From assembly GCA_016293535.1 (NCBI GenBank), contig JAEDEB010000005.1, forward strand, positions 1-61,091: a stretch of DNA of 61,091 bases. Direction: 5' to 3'. Below, piece by piece: positions 16,437 through 24,335 of this stretch; the stretch's first letter is position 1; every line of letters starts with the position of its first letter. Source of the stretch: Bacteroidales bacterium. Its GTDB lineage: Bacteria; Bacteroidota; Bacteroidia; Bacteroidales; UBA932. Under the pieces are notes generated by a model. It was not told the origin of the DNA. It did no database searches and saw nothing but the letters and a program-made list of their open reading frames with translations. The position numbers and the translations under genes were made by a program.

Positions 16437-17954
16437 ATGAAAAACAAAACATTTATCCTTGCTATCCTGACTTGCCTTTGTGCATGTACACAAATCAAAG
16501 ATGAAGTCTCTGATCTTCCTGACATGAGTTCAGTGAATAAGTCTCTGGAAGAGATTCTGTCAATGATTCAGTCAATCACAGTGGTACCGGACTATAGCGA
16601 TGGCTATGTCAATGCCTCATACGGTAATGATGCTACTGTTGATTTCGAGATATTCCCGCTTTCTGCAGCAGAGGCTCTTGCCGGGAACTGGTCAGGAGCA
16701 GTATCTCTTCGTGCAGTTTATACCGAACCTGCCACCAAATCTTCACATACTTTCGTTGACCTGCCGGTCAGCAATGTTACTTATGCTGACGGCATTGTTA
16801 CTGTAACGTACAATTCCATCGGATTGAGTGCTGAGTTCTGGAATGAATCAGCAACAGCGAATGCACGACTACTTATTTCTGATGGAAACAACTGTGTAGC
16901 ATCTCAATACTATTTGCTTCGACCTCTACTTGATTTCTCATCGGCAACAGATTTATCCTCCGATGAAAGTGCCAATAGCTATATAGTATCGTCAGCCGGA
17001 GCATATAAATTCAAAACAACAAAGGGCAATAGTACAGAATCGGTTGGCAATGTTTCCTCCTGCGAAGTTCTTTGGGAGACATTCGGGACATCGACTGCTC
17101 CAAAGCCTGGGGATTTGATTGTGCTTGCGCAATATGAGGCCGGAAATATTCACTTTTTTTCGAGTTCCAATAAGGGCGACGCTGTCATCGCCGCCAAGGA
17201 TGAATCCGGCAACATTCTGTGGTCCTGGCATATATGGATGACTGATGAGCCTCAGGAGCAGGTGTATAACAACAACGCCGGAACAATGATGGACCGCAAC
17301 CTCGGAGCAACCTCCGCCACCCCTGGTGATGTCGGCGCCCTCGGCTTGCTCTACCAGTGGGGAAGGAAGGACCCGTTCCTCGGATCTTCTTCCATCAGCA
17401 GTAATACGGAAGCAATGTCCACCATCACTTGGCCATCTGCTGTTGAGTCTAATAATAGCACAGGCACGATAGACTATGCTACCGCAAATCCGACAACATT
17501 CATAACATACAATGGCAAGAATCACGATTGGTACTATACCGGCGACAGTTCAACGGACGATACCCGCTGGCAGTCATCAAAGACCATCTACGACCCTTGT
17601 CCGGCAGGTTGGAGAGTCCCTGATGGAGGCGGAAGCGGAGTATGGGCGACAGCGTTTGGAACAAGCAGCGGTTGGACAACAGCATCCAATTGGGATTCAA
17701 CGAATTTGGGAATGGATTTCTCCAATACAGACAAGACTTTAGGTTCTTCCGGACCAATCTGGTATCCTGCTTCCGGTTATCGCGACTACCGCAAGTGGAG
17801 CATCAGCGATGTCGGTAGCTACGGCATCTATTGGTCGGTATCTCCTTATGAAAGGGGTGCGTACCGCCTCGGCTTCAGCGTCAATGGCGGCGTCGATCCG
17901 GCGTACAACAGCTATCGGGCTTACGGGCAATCTGTCCGGTGCCTCCAAGAATAA
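16437..17954 (+). CDS. lipoprotein with C-terminal FISUMP / C-type-lectin-like domain; candidate DGR target
   Basis: A 505-residue lipoprotein with the lipobox at Cys17 (TCLCAC). The N-terminal half is beta-rich and of the kind found in Bacteroidales surface proteins. The C-terminal half matches the Fibrobacter-paralogous (FISUMP) domain: MDRNLGATSATPGDVGALGLLYQWGRKDPF, then DPCPAGWRVP, then a terminal ASGYRDY...YWSVS...GQSVRC. Such domains adopt the C-type lectin fold that DGRs diversify. Residues 448-497 are unusually rich in NNC codons where relatives carry Asn (AAC). The gene is visibly AT-richer than its neighbours in its first half. It has its own promoter and is convergent with a DMT transporter gene. 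A ligand-binding surface display role is inferred. Confidence 0.8.
   Translation: MKNKTFILAILTCLCACTQIKDEVSDLPDMSSVNKSLEEILSMIQSITVVPDYSDGYVNASYGNDATVDFEIFPLSAAEALAGNWSGAVSLRAVYTEPATKSSHTFVDLPVSNVTYADGIVTVTYNSIGLSAEFWNESATANARLLISDGNNCVASQYYLLRPLLDFSSATDLSSDESANSYIVSSAGAYKFKTTKGNSTESVGNVSSCEVLWETFGTSTAPKPGDLIVLAQYEAGNIHFFSSSNKGDAVIAAKDESGNILWSWHIWMTDEPQEQVYNNNAGTMMDRNLGATSATPGDVGALGLLYQWGRKDPFLGSSSISSNTEAMSTITWPSAVESNNSTGTIDYATANPTTFITYNGKNHDWYYTGDSSTDDTRWQSSKTIYDPCPAGWRVPDGGGSGVWATAFGTSSGWTTASNWDSTNLGMDFSNTDKTLGSSGPIWYPASGYRDYRKWSISDVGSYGIYWSVSPYERGAYRLGFSVNGGVDPAYNSYRAYGQSVRCLQE
17775..17945 (+). other. candidate DGR variable region
   Basis: The last 60 codons run GYRDYRKWSISDVGSYGIYW, then SPYERGAYRLGF, then RAYGQSVRC. 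Codons at the expected variable positions are CGC, GAC, TAC, CGC, AGC, ATC, AGC, GTC, GGC and TAC, all reachable from AAC by changes at A only. The invariant frame (YW, F, P, RA.GQSVRC) is kept. That pattern is the hallmark of adenine-specific mutagenic homing. No template repeat or reverse transcriptase is in the window, so the driver would have to act from elsewhere. Confidence 0.55.
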
Positions 17955-17968
17955 TATTGATTAGCGGG

Positions 17969-18010
17969 CTGCATTCCGGGAACAAATACGTCGAGTTTGT
18001 TCCCGGCAGC
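17969..18010. other. strong hairpin downstream of the variable region
   Basis: A perfect 11-bp inverted repeat (17976-17986 CCGGGAACAAA with 17996-18006) has a 9-base loop, flanked by a further 4-bp complement (17969-17972 with 18007-18010) across an internal bulge. Neither side has a T tract, so it is a poor intrinsic terminator. It could still separate the convergent genes, or be the cruciform element found downstream of DGR variable regions. Confidence 0.7.
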
Positions 18011-18013
18011 TGG

Positions 18014-18919
18014 TTATCGTGAACCGAGCCAGATGAAAATCATTCCGAGCAGAATGAGACCGAGGTCGAGAAGTTTCGCCTTCATATTCTTGCGCTCCCT
18101 GAAAATGATGACTCCGCAGAAGAAGGAAACGATGACAGAACCGCGCCGTATAAGCGAAATGACCGAAATCATGGAGTCCGGTTGCTGGAGCGAGCTGAAG
18201 TAGGCGAAGTCGGCGGCAGATATGAACAGGGAAATCAGCAGTATGGACCATTTCCATCTGAAAGGGCCTCCGACCATAGCGGCGGACGGGTTCTCCTTCC
18301 TGAGCCTTGCGCTGGGTATCCATCTCATTGACAGGCAGATGATGCCCATCAGGAGGAACTGGTAGATGTTGTACCATCCCTGGACTATCTCCGGTTCGAT
18401 CATTCTTGCGAGGTAGCGGTCGTAGAGTCCGCTGATTGCGCCTATGACTGCAGCCCCGGCCACGCACCATATCCATCTGTTGTGGACGAAGTCGATGTGC
18501 TCCTTTTCCCTGCTTGAGATGCTCAGCAGAAAGATGCTGACGAAGGCAAGGATGACGCCTGTCCATTGGAGGAGGTTCAGTCTCTCGCCGAACACTATCA
18601 TTGCTCCTATCAGCACGAGCACCGGCCTGGTCGCGTTGATAGGTCCTACAGTCGTGATGGGAAGGTGCTTAAGTCCGAAATATCCCAGAATCCAGGATGA
18701 GAGCACTATGCACGCCTTGATGAAGAGAAGGAGATGGACCTTCAGACTCACGGTCCCAGCGACAATCGAACTGACTGTTACAGGAGCGAAGATGAGTGAA
18801 CAGAAAAGCGTGTTCAGCAGCAGGACGGGAAGGACTGCGTTGTCCTTGAGGGCCGCTTTCTTGGACGTGTCGTAAAACCCCAGCAGAATTGCCGAGGTAA
18901 AAGCCAATAACAACCACAT
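18014..18919 (-). CDS. EamA/DMT-family transporter
   Basis: A 301-residue inner-membrane protein with about ten hydrophobic spans arranged as two five-span EamA repeats, including the GPINATRPVLVLIGAMIVFGE and SLIRRGSVIVSFFCGVIIFRE segments that end each repeat's conserved helix pair. The family exports or exchanges small metabolites; the substrate cannot be read from sequence. I take the ATG at 18919; an in-frame GTG at 18925 would add two residues. It starts 21 bases after the slyD stop and its stop codon is only 8 bases from the hairpin at 17976-18006. Confidence 0.88.
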   Translation of the reverse strand: MWLLLAFTSAILLGFYDTSKKAALKDNAVLPVLLLNTLFCSLIFAPVTVSSIVAGTVSLKVHLLLFIKACIVLSSWILGYFGLKHLPITTVGPINATRPVLVLIGAMIVFGERLNLLQWTGVILAFVSIFLLSISSREKEHIDFVHNRWIWCVAGAAVIGAISGLYDRYLARMIEPEIVQGWYNIYQFLLMGIICLSMRWIPSARLRKENPSAAMVGGPFRWKWSILLISLFISAADFAYFSSLQQPDSMISVISLIRRGSVIVSFFCGVIIFRERKNMKAKLLDLGLILLGMIFIWLGSR

Positions 18920-18940
18920 ATACACTTAAAAATATCCGTT

Positions 18941-19564
18941 TCAGCATTTGCCGTGTCCGCCGCAGCAGCCACCTTCGCCGTGCCCTTCACCGCAGCAGCC
19001 ACCGTCGCCATGACCGTCGCCGCCGCAGTTTCCGCCGTGGCAGCCGCCGTGACAGCCACCGTGGCAGCCGCTCCTTGCAGCCGCCAGCTCCCCGTGAAGA
19101 CCGTCAGCGAGTTCCTCTGCGGTTGCCTCGCGAACACTGAGTATCTCTCCGCTGAAATCGAGAGTCTTGTCGGCCATAGGATGGTTCAGGTCCATCTTCA
19201 CGAACAGCTCGCCCACTTCCGCCACCTTGGCCGGGATGACCTGTCCTGCGGAATTGGTGAGAGGCACAGTCTTTCCGACTTCGAGCAGGTCGTATCTTAT
19301 CTGCCCGTCAATCTCGAACGCCGCGATAGGCAGTTCGACTATCCTGCCCGGGTCGCTTACTCCGTACCCATCCTCGGGGGCAAGGGTGAATGCGAATCTG
19401 GCTCCCGGCTCGAGTCCCTCGATGTACTCTTCGAATTTCGGAAGAAGCATGCCAGTTCCGAAAATGAAATCCAGAGGTCTCTCCTTCACGGTATGGTCAA
19501 CCAGCTGTCCGTCGACGGTAAGTTCATAAATCAGTTCGACTACTTTGTTGCTCTCTATTTTCAT
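18941..19564 (-). CDS. slyD: SlyD-like FKBP peptidyl-prolyl isomerase with Cys/His metal-binding tail
   Basis: A 207-residue protein. The FKBP core with an inserted flap (IF) domain occupies about 1-150: VVELIYELTVDGQLVD, GTGMLLPKFEEYIEGL and NHPMADKTLDFSGEI are family signatures. The tail of about 40 residues consists almost only of Gly, Cys and His (CHGG repeats, CCGEGHGEGG, CCGGHGKC) with nine Cys and six His. In E. coli SlyD such a tail binds nickel and supports hydrogenase maturation; here it probably binds Ni, Zn or Cu. I chose the ATG at 19564 (MKIESNKVVELIYEL); an upstream in-frame ATG at 19594 is less likely. No hydrogenase or urease genes are nearby. Confidence 0.92.
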   Translation of the reverse strand: MKIESNKVVELIYELTVDGQLVDHTVKERPLDFIFGTGMLLPKFEEYIEGLEPGARFAFTLAPEDGYGVSDPGRIVELPIAAFEIDGQIRYDLLEVGKTVPLTNSAGQVIPAKVAEVGELFVKMDLNHPMADKTLDFSGEILSVREATAEELADGLHGELAAARSGCHGGCHGGCHGGNCGGDGHGDGGCCGEGHGEGGCCGGHGKC

Positions 19565-19645
19565 TGCTGTTTTAATTACTTGTTCTGTCATCATAACTGT
19601 TCCTGCGGCATCGCCATCCGGCTGTCCCGGCGCTTCAGTCTGTCT

Positions 19646-21010
19646 CTATGACGAGAAACTGACATCGCCGAAGGCGAGGGTCGGGATCTGCCAGCGGGAA
19701 CACTTCCTTGCATCGCTTCCCGCCATCAGCAGGGAGGACCAGAGATCCTTCATATTGCCGGTGACTACAAGTCCATGCACAGGTCTTCTTATCTTTCCCC
19801 GGCTGAAGGTGAATCCTTCCACCCCGTAGGAGAAGTCCCCGGTCGTGCCGTTGCAGTTTCCTCCGTTGAACCCCGTCACGAGTATGCCGTTCCTGCACTC
19901 CTTAAGAATGCGCGGCAAATTTATCTCATTTCCGGGGATATTGCAACCTTCGCCCGCATAGGGCATCAGCACGGGTACGGATGGACCTTCGATTGTCGGT
20001 TCCGTTCCGAGCTTTCCTGCTGAGTAGTTGTCCAAAAAGTACATCCCTACTCTTCCTTTCTCTATGACAGGGCGGTTCAGGGTCGCGACGCCCTCGGTGT
20101 CGAAGAGTCTGGCTCCGTTCATACCCCTTTCCCTCGGAAGGTCCATAATGGTGAGCCCTTCGGAGAAGACCTTTTCGCCCAGGCATCCTTCGAGGAAGGA
20201 ACTCTTCTGCTGGACGGCCATGCCGTAGAGCGCGGAAAACAGCGGCGCCACGAGTCGCGAGGAGACAGTACGGTCCACAACCATGGTCCTTCTCCCGCCT
20301 CTGGCCTTTCCCTGCCCGACCTGTGCCGCTGCGCGCTCCACTGCTGTAGGAAGACAGTCCGGAAGAAGTTCCCTGAGTTTCCCGAGGAAGGCAGAGGCCT
20401 CCCACCAGTAGCCGCTGTACTTGCGCCCCTGGCTGTCTTCGAGGGTTACTTCGCAGCATACGGAAAAGGATGTTTCCGTATGTCTGGCTCTCAGACCGTT
20501 GGAGTCAAGTATCAGGTTGTCGTCTATGTTGTCCGAGTATTCGCTTTCGATGCTTGCAATCCTGCAGCCCTGAGGTGCATCCACCCTTGGTTGTGAAGCC
20601 ATCGCGAGTTCCAGCCTGTTCTGCGGTTCGAGCGTTTCGTATTCGGGATCATAGAGCCCGGATTCCAGGCCTGTGACTGCGTCCTTTGCGCAGCGCGAAG
20701 GGTCGGGGAGACTGCGCAGGGGATCAGGCGCGAGCAGTCTTGTGGCTGCCACCGTCTGCCTGACGAAGCTATCCAGTTCCTCCTTCTCGAGCCGGTCCGT
20801 CGAGTAAGTTCCGTATCTTCCGTCCACATACAGGTGCATGAATATGCTCCTGTCGGTACATCTGGTGACCTTGTCGAGTTCCCCGTCCAGCAGGGCGAAG
20901 GAGTCGGTCACGCTCTTGCTGAGCGAAATCCTCGCTGCAGAAGCTCCCTGTGCGAGGGCCTGCGCGAGACAATGTTCAGCGAGTCGTATTTCTTCCGGGT
21001 TGATTCTCAT
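19646..21010 (-). CDS. pmbA: PmbA/TldE-type subunit of TldD/TldE protease
   Basis: A 454-residue TldD/PmbA-family protein that lacks the HExxH metal site, which identifies it as the PmbA/TldE partner. Visible family segments are ISLSKSVTDSFALLDGELDKV near the N-terminus, the central FSVCCEVTLEDSQGRKYSGYWWEAS, and LFDTEGVATLNRPVIEKGRVGMYFLDNYSA, with GFNGGNCNGTTGDFSYGVEGF near the C-terminus. TldD and TldE form a hetero-complex that proteolyses short unfolded peptides and matures microcin B17 in E. coli. It starts 25 bases after tldD and is surely in the same operon. Confidence 0.92.
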   Translation of the reverse strand: MRINPEEIRLAEHCLAQALAQGASAARISLSKSVTDSFALLDGELDKVTRCTDRSIFMHLYVDGRYGTYSTDRLEKEELDSFVRQTVAATRLLAPDPLRSLPDPSRCAKDAVTGLESGLYDPEYETLEPQNRLELAMASQPRVDAPQGCRIASIESEYSDNIDDNLILDSNGLRARHTETSFSVCCEVTLEDSQGRKYSGYWWEASAFLGKLRELLPDCLPTAVERAAAQVGQGKARGGRRTMVVDRTVSSRLVAPLFSALYGMAVQQKSSFLEGCLGEKVFSEGLTIMDLPRERGMNGARLFDTEGVATLNRPVIEKGRVGMYFLDNYSAGKLGTEPTIEGPSVPVLMPYAGEGCNIPGNEINLPRILKECRNGILVTGFNGGNCNGTTGDFSYGVEGFTFSRGKIRRPVHGLVVTGNMKDLWSSLLMAGSDARKCSRWQIPTLAFGDVSFSS

Positions 21011-21035
21011 GGTTCTGTAATTCTTGTGCTCAGGG

Positions 21036-22496
21036 TCAATCTCCGCCCACGGTCAGCGAACGTACGAGGACGGTCGGGATGCCGCAGCATACGGGCACCG
21101 ACTGGTCCTTTCCGCAGGTCCATGTCCCATTGTCCAGTTTGAGGTCGTTACCTGCCGCGAGTATGTCGGCGAGGGCCTCAGGCCCGTTTCCAATTATGTT
21201 GATATCCTTGATAGGAGCGGTCAGGCGCCCGTTTTCTATCAGCTTGCCGCTTTTGACATAGAAGGTGAAGTCACCCTCTCCAATCTTGACCTGTCCGTTT
21301 CTGAACTCGTCCACATAGATGCCCTTGCGCACTCCGGCTATGATATCGGACGGATCGGCGTCTCCGCTTTCCATATAGGTAGCCCTCATTCGCGGGATAG
21401 GATTGTACCTGAAGCTTTCCCTGCGGCCGTTCCCAGTAGGGGCGACACCGTAGTGGGCTGCGCTGATTCTGTCGTGGAGGTAGGATTCGAGTATGCCGTC
21501 CCTGACCATATAGGTCTTCTGTCCGGGCACGCCTTCGTCGTCCCAGTTGCATGCACCCCTGTTTCCGACGACAGTCGCGTCATCGACGATGCTGATTCCC
21601 TTTCTGCAGACCCTTTCCCCTATGCGTCCGCTGAACACCGACTGTCCCTTGCGGTTGAAGTCCGCTTCGAAAGCATGGCCCATTGCTTCGTGGAGCAGTA
21701 TTCCGGAAGCTCCGCAGCCCATCACGACGGGCATCTTTCCTCCCTTGGGCCTGCTTGCGGCGAAGCAGTCCTCTATGCCTCTGACCGTCTCACGGCTGAT
21801 TTCTCCTATCAGGCTTTCCGACATGAATGTGGAAGGCCCTTTCCTGAATGAGCGGCTGGCACCCTTCTGCTCAGTGCGACCATCCTTCGAGAATATTGCA
21901 GAAGCCATGGCGCTCCCCATAGGTCTTGTGTCGTATGAGAGTTCGCCAAGGGAGTTGTACATCAGGATGTCGCTCTCGCTGCTGCTGAGCCTCACCACTA
22001 CCTTCTCGAGACTTATCCCGGGGTCGGGAATCTCTGCGGCCCTGTCCCTGACCTGGGCCTCTATGGTCTTCAGCGTCGGCAACAGACGGTCTGCGGTAAG
22101 GCTTCGCCAGGATTCCGTCACAGGGTAGAAGCCGGCGGCGGGGCGGGACGGGAGTCCCGCCGCCGGGGCGGCGCAGTATGCGCCCGCGCCGCCCCGCGAG
22201 GCTGCGGCGATTGCCGCCGCAGCCTTCGCCGCCGCCGTCATGTCAGCCATCGCGGTAGTCTCCGAGTAGGCATAGCCGGTCTTCTCTCCGCAGAGTACGC
22301 GTATTCCCACCCCGTAATCCACGTGGAAGCCTCCGGAACTCACCTCCGAGTCCCTGAGAACCAGTTCGTTGAAGGTGCTGTATTCGAAGTAGAGGTCAGC
22401 ATAGTCCCCGCCTCCCGAAAGGGCAGTGGCAATCAGCTGTTTCAGATTTTCCTCACTGACCCTGAAAGTGTCAAGATAATACTGTTTCGTGTTCAT
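21036..22496 (-). CDS. tldD: TldD metalloprotease subunit
   Basis: A 486-residue protein with the zinc-binding HEAMGH (HExxH) motif at about residue 257, followed by FEADFNRKGQSVFSGRIGERV and DDEGVPGQKTYMVRDGIL, all typical of TldD. With PmbA it forms the TldD/E protease. The ATG overlaps the stop of the TIGR02757 gene as ATGA (22493-22496), pointing to translational coupling. Residues 90-120 are an Ala/Gly/Pro-rich stretch (SRGGAGAYCAAPAAGLPSRP) encoded by three consecutive GC-rich palindromes; this probably forms a tolerated surface loop. Confidence 0.93.
   Translation of the reverse strand: MNTKQYYLDTFRVSEENLKQLIATALSGGGDYADLYFEYSTFNELVLRDSEVSSGGFHVDYGVGIRVLCGEKTGYAYSETTAMADMTAAAKAAAAIAAASRGGAGAYCAAPAAGLPSRPAAGFYPVTESWRSLTADRLLPTLKTIEAQVRDRAAEIPDPGISLEKVVVRLSSSESDILMYNSLGELSYDTRPMGSAMASAIFSKDGRTEQKGASRSFRKGPSTFMSESLIGEISRETVRGIEDCFAASRPKGGKMPVVMGCGASGILLHEAMGHAFEADFNRKGQSVFSGRIGERVCRKGISIVDDATVVGNRGACNWDDEGVPGQKTYMVRDGILESYLHDRISAAHYGVAPTGNGRRESFRYNPIPRMRATYMESGDADPSDIIAGVRKGIYVDEFRNGQVKIGEGDFTFYVKSGKLIENGRLTAPIKDINIIGNGPEALADILAAGNDLKLDNGTWTCGKDQSVPVCCGIPTVLVRSLTVGGD
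22142..22224. repeat. three consecutive GC-rich palindromes inside tldD
   Basis: Perfect stems follow one another: 8 bp at 22142-22149/22154-22161 (4-base loop), 10 bp at 22165-22174/22186-22195 (11-base loop), and 10 bp at 22200-22209/22215-22224 (5-base loop). They encode the Ala/Gly/Pro-rich loop of TldD. They may be an inserted palindromic element kept in frame or simply the result of Ala-rich GC-rich coding. Confidence 0.75.
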
Positions 22497-23218
22497 TCAT
22501 TCTTGCCGCTATGTGTCACGCCGTATCCGAACAGCGCGAAATCCCCCTTGCAGGGGTCTCCGGGGAATATATCCCTGAACGCATCCGTTATTTCCATTGC
22601 CGTGCGCAGGTCTTTCTGTTTCCTGACGGTAAGTCCCAGCTCGCTGGCCACGTTATATACGTGAACATCCAGAGGAATCACAAGTTCATCCTTCGAACTG
22701 TTTTTCCACAGGCCAAGGTCCACCTTCCCGTCATCCCTGACCATCCACCTTCTTATCATATTGATCTTCTTGTTCGGGGCTTTCGGGTCCGGCTTGCTTC
22801 CGAAAAGGACACATCTCATTCTCTCCGTGTCCATATCCTCAAGAGTCCCGCTTCCGAGATAATGTTCCCTGAGCCGTCCCAGAATCCCCGCCATCTCCGA
22901 CCATTTCACCGTCCTGTGGAGACTCGTCGCGTCGTCCCGGTATTTCCCCCTCATCACATAATCATAAGGGTGCCAATCCATTTCGTCCATTGCGCGGACA
23001 GTGTCCCTCACTATCATGCACCGGCGTCCCCAGGCAAGATGCCCGGCAACGACGGCCGCGACCTCGACGTCCTGGAGGCAGGCCTCGCCGCGCCTGAGGA
23101 GTTCCGCAAATCTCGTAGGGAAGGCTATCGGATCCTCCCTGAAGTATGTCCTGTCGTTATAGGTCTCCGCCCATTCTCTCAGTTTGTCTCTTGTTTTCCT
23201 GTCCATTGCCCTGCCCAT
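22493..23218 (-). CDS. TIGR02757 (DUF2400) family protein
   Basis: A 241-residue helical protein of the TIGR02757 family. Supporting segments are DPIAFPTRF at the N-terminus, EVAAVVAGHLAWGRRCMIVRD, the middle KKINMIRRWMVRDDGKVDLGLW, IPLDVHVYNVASELGL and the C-terminal GDPCKGDFALFGYGV. The family resembles helix-hairpin-helix DNA glycosylase folds, but its reaction is unknown. The start is 23218 or, equally plausible, the ATG at 23206 (MDRKTRDKLREWAE). It lies between the alpha/beta hydrolase and tldD on one strand and is translationally coupled to tldD. Confidence 0.9.
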   Translation of the reverse strand: MGRAMDRKTRDKLREWAETYNDRTYFREDPIAFPTRFAELLRRGEACLQDVEVAAVVAGHLAWGRRCMIVRDTVRAMDEMDWHPYDYVMRGKYRDDATSLHRTVKWSEMAGILGRLREHYLGSGTLEDMDTERMRCVLFGSKPDPKAPNKKINMIRRWMVRDDGKVDLGLWKNSSKDELVIPLDVHVYNVASELGLTVRKQKDLRTAMEITDAFRDIFPGDPCKGDFALFGYGVTHSGKNE

Positions 23219-23220
23219 CC

Positions 23221-23267
23221 TGTACCTGGTCCATCCTTTACCTGGCCACTCTGTACCTTGTCCATCC
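23221..23267. repeat. 15-16-bp degenerate tandem repeat at a gene 3' end
   Basis: Three imperfect units (TGTACCTGGTCCATCC, TTTACCTGGCCACTC, TGTACCTTGTCCATCC) span the last codons and stop of the alpha/beta hydrolase and reach the start of the TIGR02757 gene. Confidence 0.65.
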
Positions 23268-24164
23268 GTCCAATTCGCCGAGGATATCGTTCCATACCTC
23301 CGCCTTGTCCGTCTCGTTCAGTATCTCGTGTCTCATTCCGTCGTATACCGTGAGTTCCACGTCACCGTAACCCACTGCCATCATCATCGCGACCGCCTTG
23401 TCGAGGTCCTTGTCGCTGATCCTGCAAGGATCGTCGCCTCCCGATATGAACCTCACCGGCAGTTTCGGGTTCTTCATTGCCCATCCCTTCCTGCAGTAGC
23501 AGTCCATGCTCAGCCCCAGCAGATTCTCGAACCCGTTCGCAGTGAACTGGAACTGGCATAGAGGGTCGGCGTTGTAGAGGGCCAGCGCTTCGGCGTCCGA
23601 ACATACCCATGCGTTCTTTCCTTCAGACTCGAAGTTCTTGTTGAATGAACCAAGGGACATGGCCTGGAGCAGCGCCGGCCTTTTCCTTCCCCCGTTCCCC
23701 AGTCCTGCCAACTTCGCCAGCAGTCTACCCAGAGGGGCTGCGGCGTTCTTTGAAGGGCAGCCGCATACGAATAGCCCTTCAATTTCGTCGTCATACCGTT
23801 TCGTGAACGAGCGTACGACCATGGAGCCCATACTGTGCCCAAACAGGTACAGAGGCAGGCCCGGCCACTCCGCCTTCGCCCTCTGACCGACCAGACGCGC
23901 GTCGTCTACCATGGCCCTCCATCCTCCAGAGTACATGAACCCGAGGTCTTCAGGGGACTTCACACTCCCGCCGTGCCCCCTGTGGTCGTGGCAGATACAG
24001 TTGTACCCGTGAGCGGCGAGGAACTCCATGAACGGGATGTACCTCTCCTTGTGTTCGCACATTCCGTGCACAATCTGGACCGTGCCCTTGGGCTGCGCGG
24101 CTTCGATGGCAATCGCTTTCAGGACGATTCCGTCCGAGTTGGAATTGATTTCAATCTGTTTCAT
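23238..24164 (-). CDS. alpha/beta hydrolase (serine aminopeptidase S33 / monoacylglycerol-lipase type)
   Basis: A 308-residue cytoplasmic hydrolase. The oxyanion region VQIVHGMCEHKERY, then CHDHRGHGGS, the nucleophile elbow GHSMG (about residue 110), the Asp in SGGDDPC and the His in DGMRHEILNE make a complete catalytic triad in the Hydrolase_4 arrangement. Such enzymes cleave esters, often monoacylglycerols or lysophospholipids. It is the first gene of the unit with the TIGR02757 gene, tldD and pmbA. The 171-base gap upstream to priA is filled largely by six copies of a 22-23-bp repeat, which may hold its promoter or operator. Confidence 0.88.
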   Translation of the reverse strand: MKQIEINSNSDGIVLKAIAIEAAQPKGTVQIVHGMCEHKERYIPFMEFLAAHGYNCICHDHRGHGGSVKSPEDLGFMYSGGWRAMVDDARLVGQRAKAEWPGLPLYLFGHSMGSMVVRSFTKRYDDEIEGLFVCGCPSKNAAAPLGRLLAKLAGLGNGGRKRPALLQAMSLGSFNKNFESEGKNAWVCSDAEALALYNADPLCQFQFTANGFENLLGLSMDCYCRKGWAMKNPKLPVRFISGGDDPCRISDKDLDKAVAMMMAVGYGDVELTVYDGMRHEILNETDKAEVWNDILGELDGWTRYRVAR

Positions 24165-24175
24165 CTCATCTAAAT

Positions 24176-24311
24176 TTTCGTATGGACTTTGTCAGTGTTT
24201 CGTATGACCTTTGTCCATGTTTTCGTATGACGTTTGTCCATGTTTTCGTATGACGTTTGTCCGTGTTTCGTATGACCTGTGTCCATGATTTCGTATGACG
24301 TTTGTCCATGT
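24176..24311. repeat. six-copy 22-23-bp tandem repeat upstream of the alpha/beta hydrolase
   Basis: Units start at 24176, 24198, 24221, 24244, 24266 and 24289, with periods of 22 or 23 bp. The plus-strand consensus is TTTCGTATGACNTTTGTCC, with one or two changes per copy. The array lies directly upstream of the leftward hydrolase gene and just after the priA stop. A similar core, TTCGTATGACAAAAAAC, occurs once more near 28781-28797. Confidence 0.9.
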
Positions 24312-24335
24312 TACCGCAATGTCATGGACCTTGGA

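Noticed and set aside
24176..24311. CRISPR array interpretation of the 22-23-bp repeats
   Set aside because: The units are contiguous, with no unique spacers, and no cas genes are in the window.
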